Assembly (NCBI GenBank): GCA_041390825.1
Contig: JAWKPF010000012.1
Coordinates: 62,001 to 126,000 of the forward strand
Direction: 5' to 3'
Length of the DNA stretch: 64,000 bases
Source: Thermomicrobiales bacterium
GTDB lineage: Bacteria > Chloroflexota > Chloroflexia > Thermomicrobiales > UBA6265
Notes under the pieces: model-generated
Seen by the model: the letters and a program-made list of their open reading frames with translations, nothing else
What the model was told of the DNA's origin: nothing
The model's database searches: none
Program-made: the position numbers and the translations under genes
Shown here: positions 54,776-62,023 of the stretch, one piece after another
Layout: each line of letters starts with the position of its first letter
Numbering within the stretch: the stretch's first letter is position 1

Positions 54776-56503
54776 ATGCAAGGCGCAAGGGCACTCGTCG
54801 ACGTACTCGTCGAAAGCGGCATCGAGCATGTATTCGGACTTCCCGGGGACACCGGGATGGCGCTCTACGATGCATTCAACGCCCGGCGTGATCGGATCGA
54901 GCACATCATGACGCGGGACGAGCGGTCAGCCTCGTTCATGGCCGATGCCTACGCCAGAGCGTCGGGCCGTCTGGGGGTCTGTGAAGGGCCGAGCGGAGGC
55001 GGAGCGACCTATATCTTGCCAGGAGTGGCGGAAGCGCAGGGGTCTGCCATTCCGGTGCTTTGCATGACGTCGGATACACCGGTCTCGCAACATCAGCGCG
55101 GCGTGCTCACCGAACTCGACCAGGAATCGCTCTTCCGACCAGTGACGAAATGGAACGCGCGCGTCAATTCCTCGTCTACGATGGCTGAGATGGCACGTCG
55201 CGCGATCCGCATGGCAACGGTTGGCCGCCCCGGAGCGGTCCATCTTTCCCTTCCGACCGACAGCCTTGAGGGTGAGACCGACGACCGTTCTGTCTACGGC
55301 GTTCCGGAGCTGTCGCGGGTTCCGGTGTTGCGCACGCGTCCTGATCCGGAGCTGGTGGAACGAGCCGCGCGCGCCATCGAGCAGGCAGCCCGGCCGGTGA
55401 TCGTTGCAGGCGGAGGAGTCGTTACCGGCAATGCGTGGGATGCGCTCACGGTGTTCGCCGAGACCTTGAACATCCCGGTTGCCACCTCGATCAACGGCAA
55501 GGGCAGCATCGCCGAAACGAGCCGTGTTTCGATCGGCATCGTGGGAGGCAACGGCGCGCGCGCGTATACCAACGATGTTGTTTCCGATGCCGATCTCATC
55601 ATTTACGTCGGGAGCCGAACCGATTCGACCACCACGCATCATTGGTCGGTGCCAAGCATTGGCGATCCTCCGGCAGTCATCCAGATCGATGTCGAACCCT
55701 TCGAGATCGGCAACAACTATCGGCTCGTGGTTCCCATTGCGGGCGACGCCGGGTTGACACTGATCGATCTGCTGGCCGCTTTCGACCGGCCGGAAGAGGT
55801 TGGCGCACGCAACCGCGAGCGAATCGATGGACTGGTTGCTGTTGCTGATCGCTACTGGGAAGATGTGCGGCGGCAGGCATTGCAAACCGACGTGCCGATG
55901 AAACCGCAAGTGATCGTGGCGGCAATGCGCAAGCTGCTGGATGACGACACGCTGATCGTGGCCGATCCCGGGACTCCAACACCCTATCTTGGCGCCCAGT
56001 ACCGTCTGAACCGACCTGGCCGCACCACCATCATTCCGCGCGCGCATGGCGGCCTCGGCTATGCGATCCCGGCCGTCGTGGGCGCGGCCAAGGCGAGACC
56101 AAACGCGCGTGTGGTGGGATTTACCACCGACGGCAGCTTCGGCATGGCGTGCGGCGAGCTCGAGACGATCACCCGGCTGAACTTGCCGATCGTCTTCATT
56201 CACTGCAACAACAGCAGCTTCGGTTGGATCAAGGAACTGCAACATCTCTACCACGGCGATCAGTATTTCTCGGTCGATTTCAACCCGGTCGATTACGCCG
56301 GAATTGCTCGTGGGTTTGGGTTCCAGTCGACCCAGATCACAGAACCTGGCGACTTCGAGCGCACACTGGCGAACGCGCTTGCCGACGGCCGGCCCTGGTT
56401 CATCGATGTGGTAACCGAGTCGCAGATAACCGAGACGCCTCCGGTGGCGGGATGGATCGCGGCCGAAGCCAAACGAGCGCAGCAGCTGGGAGTGGTCCGA
56501 TGA
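54776..56503 (+). CDS. Thiamine-pyrophosphate-dependent enzyme (acetolactate synthase-like)
   Basis: A 575-residue member of the TPP/FAD-like family (acetolactate synthase, carboligases, decarboxylases). The catalytic glutamate is Glu49 (MTRDERSASFMADAYARASG), which argues against glyoxylate carboligase, whose family has a valine there. The central domain is RPVIVAGGGVVTGNAW. In the TPP-binding motif the usual GDG is TDG (VGFTTDGSFGMACGELETITRLNLPIVFIHCNNSSFGW). Substrate unknown. The nucleoside hydrolase overlaps its stop by 4 bp, so the two probably work together. Confidence 0.9.
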   Translation: MQGARALVDVLVESGIEHVFGLPGDTGMALYDAFNARRDRIEHIMTRDERSASFMADAYARASGRLGVCEGPSGGGATYILPGVAEAQGSAIPVLCMTSDTPVSQHQRGVLTELDQESLFRPVTKWNARVNSSSTMAEMARRAIRMATVGRPGAVHLSLPTDSLEGETDDRSVYGVPELSRVPVLRTRPDPELVERAARAIEQAARPVIVAGGGVVTGNAWDALTVFAETLNIPVATSINGKGSIAETSRVSIGIVGGNGARAYTNDVVSDADLIIYVGSRTDSTTTHHWSVPSIGDPPAVIQIDVEPFEIGNNYRLVVPIAGDAGLTLIDLLAAFDRPEEVGARNRERIDGLVAVADRYWEDVRRQALQTDVPMKPQVIVAAMRKLLDDDTLIVADPGTPTPYLGAQYRLNRPGRTTIIPRAHGGLGYAIPAVVGAAKARPNARVVGFTTDGSFGMACGELETITRLNLPIVFIHCNNSSFGWIKELQHLYHGDQYFSVDFNPVDYAGIARGFGFQSTQITEPGDFERTLANALADGRPWFIDVVTESQITETPPVAGWIAAEAKRAQQLGVVR

Positions 56504-57426
56504 GCGACCGGATACCCATTCTGCTGGACGTCGATACCGGTATCGACGATGCCGCGGCCATCGCGCTGGCGGTGCATTCACCAGACGCTGATCTCGTATC
56601 GGTCTCCACCGTGGCGGGAAACACCACGATCGAGAACGCGACCCGGAACACGCTCGATGTGCTGGACCTTCTCGGTGCGACGCACGTTCCGGTGTATCGC
56701 GGAGCATCCCGGCCGCTGGTGCGGGATCTGTTCACTGCAGCTCACGCGCACGGAAGCAATGGCGTCGGCGGAGCCGATCTGACGCGGAGCAAACGCTTGC
56801 CGGGTGAGTTGAAGGGACCGGCATCCATCGTCGCCCATGCCCTTGCACGGCCGAAAGAGTTCACGCTCGTTTGCCTGGGACCGTTGACGAATCTTGCGAT
56901 CGCGCTCAATGTCCAGCCAGACCTTCCCGAGCTGCTCAAGCGGCTCGTCATCATGGGCGGCGCATTTTGGACGCCCGGGAACATCAAGCCCCACCGCCAT
57001 GCCGAGTTCAACATCTATGTGGATCCGGAGGCGGCACAACAGGTGTTCGACGCCGGGTTCACAGAGTTCTATGCGGTGGGTCTCGATGTGACGCATGAAG
57101 CGCCGGTTTCGCCCGAGGTGTGGGAACTGGTGACGAGCTCCGATTCCGCCCCGGCGGAGGTCATCCAGACACTTTACCGGTCGCGCATCGAAGATCCTTC
57201 GAGCGGCACGGCCTATATTCATGACGCCATGGCAGTCGCTGCGGCGCTCGACCCCACGCTCATCGAGTGGGAGACGCACGATATCCAGGTTCCGCTCGAT
57301 GAGGTTCACCGCGGCCAAACCCGGCTCGTGCCGGGAGACCGGGTGCGCGTCTCGAAATCAGTCGATGCGTTGACGTTTATGGAGCGTTTCTATCAGCGGC
57401 TCGGGATCGGACCGCGCCCTTCGTAG
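56500..57426 (+). CDS. Inosine-uridine-type nucleoside hydrolase
   Basis: A 308-residue N-ribosyl hydrolase that splits nucleosides to base and ribose. The calcium-binding motif DVDTGIDDAAAIALAV is at residues 10-25, followed by VSTVAGNTTIENATRN, KEFTLVCLGPLTNLAIAL, IMGGAFW and the C-terminal YIHDAMAVAAALDPTL. ATG 56500 overlaps the TPP-enzyme stop (ATGA). The base specificity is not determinable. Confidence 0.93.
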   Translation: MSDRIPILLDVDTGIDDAAAIALAVHSPDADLVSVSTVAGNTTIENATRNTLDVLDLLGATHVPVYRGASRPLVRDLFTAAHAHGSNGVGGADLTRSKRLPGELKGPASIVAHALARPKEFTLVCLGPLTNLAIALNVQPDLPELLKRLVIMGGAFWTPGNIKPHRHAEFNIYVDPEAAQQVFDAGFTEFYAVGLDVTHEAPVSPEVWELVTSSDSAPAEVIQTLYRSRIEDPSSGTAYIHDAMAVAAALDPTLIEWETHDIQVPLDEVHRGQTRLVPGDRVRVSKSVDALTFMERFYQRLGIGPRPS

Positions 57427-57460
57427 ATCGAAACCAGGTGCTCGCAACAGGAGGTACCCG

Positions 57461-58054
57461 ATGTCAGAAGCAGCCGAACTCGTCGACAAGGCGCCGGTTC
57501 AGGATCGCGATCTGCTGCAGCGGCTGAGCCTCTATTTCGATGCGTTCGAACAACGGTTGCGGCAAGGGCAAGGGTGGTTCATCTTCAACGCCGAAGGAAC
57601 CCGCGGCAAACGGATCTCCACCTTCATCGAACGACGGCTGGACGAAGCTGGCGATGTCGACGCATGCATGATGCCCTGGCGAGACTTCGCGCTGAGCGCC
57701 TACGTGAACGAAATCGGGTTGCCCGAACTCGAACCGAAGGTGAAAGAGGATCGGGACAACGAACGGTTGCGGCGCGAGTTCGAATTTGCCCGTGAAGTCA
57801 CCGATCACGTGTGGCTCCGATGCCAATCATCGGAACTCCTGGTCGTGACCGATCTGAAACCGCGCCAGTCGCATGAAGCGGCGTTTCTGGATCGCACCGT
57901 CGAGCAACGATATGCCAACCGCCGGGCGACCATCCTGCTGACGCCTGAGATGCCTGCTGAACTCGAGGCCGATTTGCGCACCATCGATCCGACCGAGGCG
58001 TCGTGGAACCGGCTCTTCTCGCGCATGTACGAAACGAGTCTGGTCGCGCTGTAG
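57461..58054 (+). CDS. Degenerate DnaC/IstB-like ATPase homologue
   Basis: A 197-residue protein of unknown role. The layout parallels DnaC-type AAA+ loaders: LYFDAFEQRLRQGQGWFIFNAEG strand, a Walker-A position reading NAEGTRGKR (residues 43-51) instead of GxxxxGKT/S, a Walker-B-like LLVVTDLKPRQSHEAAFLDRTVEQRYANRRATILLTPEMP (sensor-1 position) and a C-terminal ASWNRLFSRMYETSLVAL resembling the SRL end of DnaC. ATP binding looks doubtful because the P-loop lacks the canonical Gly and Ser/Thr. GAGG precedes the ATG. The gene follows the nucleoside hydrolase after 34 bp. The family assignment is inference from pattern, not a match. Confidence 0.65.
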   Translation: MSEAAELVDKAPVQDRDLLQRLSLYFDAFEQRLRQGQGWFIFNAEGTRGKRISTFIERRLDEAGDVDACMMPWRDFALSAYVNEIGLPELEPKVKEDRDNERLRREFEFAREVTDHVWLRCQSSELLVVTDLKPRQSHEAAFLDRTVEQRYANRRATILLTPEMPAELEADLRTIDPTEASWNRLFSRMYETSLVAL

Positions 58055-58078
58055 AGGCGAGGAATCACGAGAACTGTT

Positions 58079-58102
58079 CGCGCCGCCAGAACGAACGGCG
58101 CG
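58079..58102. terminator. Hairpin between convergent genes
   Basis: A 7-bp stem CGCGCCG / CGGCGCG with a 10-nt loop, between the DnaC-like gene and the leftward prenyl synthase gene. Confidence 0.3.
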
Positions 58103-58159
58103 GGTCCGGCATTGCGCGGATCGATCTCGAATCCGATCGCTCGACTCGCCTGGGTTGCC

Positions 58160-59149
58160 CTATGACGTCCGACGCACCGCTTGCTCGGCGAGTTCGTAGA
58201 GCAGCTCACGGGTTTCGGGATCAGGAACGAGGTCGAGTCGGGCACGCGCTTGCGAAATGTAGGTATCGGCCCGCGCGACCGCTTGCTCGACAGCGCCAGA
58301 CGAGCGGATCTTGTCGAGTACGTGCGCGACGAATGCCTCTTCCTGGTTCGAGCGATCGACGATCGACTGAACGTCACACCATGCAGGACTGCCGGCATCG
58401 ACCTGCTGCAGGTAGTAAATCACCGGCAGGGTAATGGTCGATTGCAACAGATCGTGTCCGGCCGGTTTTCCGAGCTGTTCCGACCCTCCGGTCAGATCGA
58501 GCACATCGTCCATGATCTGGAAGGCCAGACCGAGATCGTCGCCGTACCCGCGCAGCGCGGAGATGGCGGTTTCTGGCGCACCACCGATGATGGCGCCGGT
58601 TTCCGCAGCGCATCCGAAGAGCGATGCCGTCTTGCCATAGATCCGTGCCAGATACTGTCGCTCGGTTTGCTCGGGCTTGCGCGCGTCCATCATCTCCATC
58701 AGCTGTCCATCGCAGATATCGCCGAGGGAGTTGGAGAAGACCGAAACGACGCGAGGGTTGTTGGTGGAGGCGGCCAGAATGGCGGATTGCGCGAAGAGAT
58801 AGTCGCCGACCAGGATGACGGCAGCGGTATCGACCTGTGAATTCAGCGTCGGTTTACCGCGCCGGAAAGCCGAATGATCGACTGCATCGTCATGCACCAG
58901 TGACGCGGTGTGCAGCAGTTCCACGCCGGCCGCGGCTGATACAAGAGTCTCGAACGACTGGTCGTAGTTCCATGCACGCGCAGCCAACAGGACGAGCAGC
59001 GGACGCAAGCGTTTGCCACCTGAGCGCACGATCTCTTCGAGAATGGTGGAGATTTGGGGGTAGGGAACCCGTGCCGCGTCGACGACCCGATCGGACACCC
59101 GTTGCAAGTCGCCGCGCATTTCCGCGAAGACGTCAGTTCGTTGGAGCAC
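58160..59149 (-). CDS. Polyprenyl (all-trans) diphosphate synthase
   Basis: A 329-residue trans-prenyltransferase, probably making the side chain of a respiratory quinone. First Asp-rich motif LVHDDAVDHS, second QIMDDVLDLTG, also GGKRLRPLLVLLAARA at the start and GKTASLFGCAAETGAIIGG. Chain length cannot be predicted. The first start, TTG 59170, is weak; GTG 59149 with GGAACGGAAACAGG upstream is preferred. Confidence 0.92.
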   Translation of the reverse strand: MLQRTDVFAEMRGDLQRVSDRVVDAARVPYPQISTILEEIVRSGGKRLRPLLVLLAARAWNYDQSFETLVSAAAGVELLHTASLVHDDAVDHSAFRRGKPTLNSQVDTAAVILVGDYLFAQSAILAASTNNPRVVSVFSNSLGDICDGQLMEMMDARKPEQTERQYLARIYGKTASLFGCAAETGAIIGGAPETAISALRGYGDDLGLAFQIMDDVLDLTGGSEQLGKPAGHDLLQSTITLPVIYYLQQVDAGSPAWCDVQSIVDRSNQEEAFVAHVLDKIRSSGAVEQAVARADTYISQARARLDLVPDPETRELLYELAEQAVRRTS

Positions 59150-59204
59150 CCTGTTTCCGTTCCTGACCAACTTCGCTCAACTGCCGGAAGTTCGACCGCT
59201 TCTT

Positions 59205-59240
59205 TAGTGGATTATCAAAGTACCACTACAGGCGTGTCAA
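59205..59240 (-). promoter_or_regulatory. Promoter and operator-like repeat for the prenyl synthase
   Basis: Leftward TTGACA (59235-59240, consensus -35), 18-bp spacer, GATAAT (59211-59216). An inverted repeat TAGTGG (59205-59210) / CCACTA (59223-59228) embraces the -10, so a regulator could block it. Position about 60 bp upstream of GTG 59149. Confidence 0.6.
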
Positions 59241-59319
59241 TTCGTTACGCGACCTCGTGCGGGAAACGTTGCGGCCTTCTTGTGACACTTCCGGCGTATT
59301 TTTCTGACGCGGTTGTAGA

Positions 59320-61158
59320 ATGTCGTGGCACCTCCCGCGGCTTGCCGGAGGTTCTTCTACGCTGGATTCAACCGCTTTGTACGATCGCACCGCTCGGAAT
59401 CCCTACGGCTCGTACCGACTCGCGAGACGTCGTCGCCGTTGGGAAGGCGTCAGTTGGTGGCTCAGCTCGCTGTTCGCAATCGCGCTCGTCGCCTGGGCGC
59501 TGACATGGTGGTTCGGGATTCGCGGGGACGACAATAACGCTGCCGTCGAGGGGCGAGTCATCACGTTCGAGGTGACCAGCGCGGAAAACGGCCAGCCGTT
59601 GGCCGGAGCGATTGTGGGCTATCCCGGCGGCAGCGCAACAACCGATGCGAATGGCTCCGTTGCGCTCGCATTTCCTGATGGTCCCGTCGATCTGACGATC
59701 ACTGCCGAAGGTTACGAGCCGGTCTACGGTACCGCCGGTGACAACGTCGATGACCGGCAGCGAATCGCGCTCAATCCGGCGCCTCCCTCGTCGACGGACA
59801 GTGATCAACCGGTGGCTGCGCCGACCACGGGTGCTGGTGACGTGGCTCCCCCAGATGCGACCTCGGGGACTGCGGCAACCAGCGAGCCTGATGTCTTGCC
59901 GACTACTGCCGCCACGATCGCGCCGACTGTCGCGTCTGTCGGAACTGCGGCGGCAACAGGTGACACGATTTCCGGTGTCGTCACGGACGCCGCTGGTCAA
60001 CCGATTCTCGACGCGACGATTCTCTCCGGCAGCAGTTTCACTCGCACCGCGGGCGATGGAAGCTTCACTTTGGCCAACGTCCCCGCCGGCAGCGACGTCG
60101 AGGTCTGGGCTTCAGGCTACGCCGACCAGAGCGTGCCTTCCGGCCCCGCCATGACCGTGACCATGGAGCGTGAAAACATCAACGCGGCCTACTTGACCGG
60201 CGCACGGTTGGCCGACGAATCGGCGATCCAGGGCATCATCGATCTGGCGCAATCGACGGACGTCAACGCGGTGGTGATCGACATGAAGGAGGGGACGGTC
60301 TATTACGACACCGGTGTCCAGTTCTTCATCGATGCGAACGCAGTCATGCCGGCATTCGATCCAGTGACGCTGGTGCAGCGGTTCAAGGACGCGGGGTTGT
60401 ACACCATCGCCCGTATCGTTGTTTTCAACGATCCAGTAGTGGCGGAGAATCGACCGGATCTCGCCATCCAGACGACGACGGGCGAGGTCTGGCGGGGTTC
60501 GAATGGGGCTGCATGGGTGAATCCCTATCACCAGGAGCTCTGGCAACCAAACATCGATCTTGGGATCGAAGCCGCGGAGATGGGCTTCGATGAAGTCCAG
60601 TTCGACTATGTCCGATTTCCGTCCGATGGCGATCTGAGCAACGCGGAATTTGGCACGCAATACACCTACTCTGAGGACGAGCGGGTCGAGACGATCAAGA
60701 GTTTCCTTTCGATGGCGCGCGACCAGCTGACTGCGCATGGCGTCAAGACCGCGGCCGATGTTTTCGCGATCGTTGCGATTTACCCGGACGATCAGGGGAT
60801 TGGCCAGCGGTTCGCGGACTTCACCGATGTGGTCGACTACATCTGTCCAATGATCTACCCATCGCATTTCACAGCTGGCCCGCTCGGCATGGACGAATCG
60901 CCGAATGCGAATCCGTACGACACGGTCCTCATTACCATGAACTCCGCGGCAGGGAAGGTGCCGGGTCAGGTGCTGAAGATTCGCCCCTGGATCCAGGACT
61001 TCACGATGGGCGATCCGCCCTATGGCGTGACCGAGGTGCAAGCCCAGATCGACGCTGCTCTCGCAGCAGGTGCGAGTGGCTGGATGCTCTGGAACCCGGA
61101 CAGCTCGTTCACGGCTGGCGCGTTGGGTGATGGCAGCGGAGAGCATCCGGCGAGTTAG
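59320..61158 (+). CDS. Membrane-anchored putative glycoside hydrolase (DUF4015 family)
   Basis: A 612-residue protein: cytoplasmic basic N-terminus (RLARRRRRWEG), one transmembrane helix (about 47-66), two carboxypeptidase-regulatory-like beta domains (GRVITFEVTSAENGQPLAGAIVGYPGGSATTDANG; ISGVVTDAAGQPILDATILSGSSFTRTAGDG) and a TIM-barrel DUF4015 domain from about residue 285 (AYLTGARLADESAIQGIID ... VVIDMKEGTVYYDT ... FDEVQFDYVRFPSDG ... DYICPMIYPSHF). A Thr/Pro linker joins the domains. Catalytic residues are not established for the family. The start is the only convenient ATG. Confidence 0.87.
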   Translation: MSWHLPRLAGGSSTLDSTALYDRTARNPYGSYRLARRRRRWEGVSWWLSSLFAIALVAWALTWWFGIRGDDNNAAVEGRVITFEVTSAENGQPLAGAIVGYPGGSATTDANGSVALAFPDGPVDLTITAEGYEPVYGTAGDNVDDRQRIALNPAPPSSTDSDQPVAAPTTGAGDVAPPDATSGTAATSEPDVLPTTAATIAPTVASVGTAAATGDTISGVVTDAAGQPILDATILSGSSFTRTAGDGSFTLANVPAGSDVEVWASGYADQSVPSGPAMTVTMERENINAAYLTGARLADESAIQGIIDLAQSTDVNAVVIDMKEGTVYYDTGVQFFIDANAVMPAFDPVTLVQRFKDAGLYTIARIVVFNDPVVAENRPDLAIQTTTGEVWRGSNGAAWVNPYHQELWQPNIDLGIEAAEMGFDEVQFDYVRFPSDGDLSNAEFGTQYTYSEDERVETIKSFLSMARDQLTAHGVKTAADVFAIVAIYPDDQGIGQRFADFTDVVDYICPMIYPSHFTAGPLGMDESPNANPYDTVLITMNSAAGKVPGQVLKIRPWIQDFTMGDPPYGVTEVQAQIDAALAAGASGWMLWNPDSSFTAGALGDGSGEHPAS

Positions 61159-61372
61159 GCTGATCGCGGCTGGGAACGGGGCCATGTCCCAAATCCCGAA
61201 GCAGGCGAGCCTTCACGCCTTTGTGGCGCCGCATCCAAGGACGCACCCGTCCGATCACGCCTCCAGGCTCCAGTGATCTCGCGCAGATTGCCGCTCCATT
61301 CGGGATCCACGAATGAGCGTCCGCCGGCACACGGTCCAGACCGAGATCCGACCTATGGTCTGCTACAATCGC

Positions 61373-61385
61373 TTACGAATCGTAA
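61373..61385. promoter_or_regulatory. Palindrome between two -10 boxes upstream of hsp20
   Basis: Perfect inverted repeat TTACGA / TCGTAA with a 1-nt centre, lying between a TACAAT and a TATAAT box. Fits an operator for a dimeric repressor of the heat-shock genes. Confidence 0.4.
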
Positions 61386-61428
61386 TCAATACTTGATACG
61401 AGCCATAGCAAGAATCCGCTTTCTCTTG

Positions 61429-61434
61429 TATAAT
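61429..61434 (+). promoter_or_regulatory. -10 box (TATAAT) for hsp20-lon
   Basis: Perfect TATAAT, 116 bp before the Hsp20 ATG; upstream hexamer TAGCAA at 17 bp is weak. Confidence 0.4.
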
Positions 61435-61549
61435 CAGCTCGATCATGGCGCGAACCGGCACGATGGCTCCGGCAGACCGCTCTAGCGGGCTTCGGCTCGG
61501 CCCCATATTCTCACCGCGCCCATGCATGTCGAAGAGGAGGTCCCGTTCA

Positions 61550-62020
61550 ATGGTTGTACTCGTTCGCCGGACGGTTGCCCGGAATCCCGAACGTCTCCAA
61601 CAGGAGATGGAAGAGGTATTCCGCGCGCTGTTGCCGGCCCGGCCTCGCTTCCCATCGCCAACCCGGGGAGCCTGGCGACCGCCTATCGAGGTCTACGAGA
61701 CCGAGGGCGCGCTCGTGATTCTGGCGGAGATTGCCGGAGTAAGCGAGAGCGACCTTGCCATCATCGCCGATAGCGAGATGGTCACGATCCGAGGCACGCG
61801 CACCGATCCGCATGCCGGTATGCAGCGTCGTTTTCGGGAGATAGGGATTCCGTATGGAGAGTTTGGCGCGGATATTTACTTGCCGTTTCCGGTCGACCTG
61901 GACGCGGTGATTGCTGAATACACCAATGGCCTGTTGCGTATCGAGTTACCACGCGTTCGCTCGCGAACCATCGTTCCCAAGCGCGCCGGATCGTCCGCAC
62001 TGACAGACGGACAGGAGTAG
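61550..62020 (+). CDS. Small heat-shock protein (Hsp20/alpha-crystallin family)
   Basis: A 156-residue holdase chaperone. The alpha-crystallin domain runs from about residue 45: PPIEVYETEGALVILAEIAGVSESDLAIIADSEMVTIRGTR, ending in AEYTNGLLRIELPR (the conserved Asn-Gly-x-Leu-x-Ile). ATG 61550 is preceded by GAGGAGG. Followed by lon after 3 bp, so chaperone and protease are likely one stress operon. Confidence 0.92.
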   Translation: MVVLVRRTVARNPERLQQEMEEVFRALLPARPRFPSPTRGAWRPPIEVYETEGALVILAEIAGVSESDLAIIADSEMVTIRGTRTDPHAGMQRRFREIGIPYGEFGADIYLPFPVDLDAVIAEYTNGLLRIELPRVRSRTIVPKRAGSSALTDGQE

Positions 62021-62023
62021 GGC

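Larger units (their letters stand above)
61159..61549. other. Regulatory region upstream of hsp20-lon
   Basis: About 390 bp without a gene. It has TGC-TACAAT (61361-61369), the palindrome TTACGA-A-TCGTAA and TATAAT (61429-61434) with a weak TAGCAA 17 bp before it. No HAIR (CTTGAGT-N7-ACTCAAG) or CIRCE element was recognised. Several longer in-frame starts for Hsp20 in this region are not supported. Confidence 0.5.

Noticed and set aside
54776..56503. Glyoxylate carboligase (to fit with the nearby glycerate kinase)
   Set aside because: Glu49 is present, whereas glyoxylate carboligases carry valine there, and no tartronate semialdehyde reductase is near.
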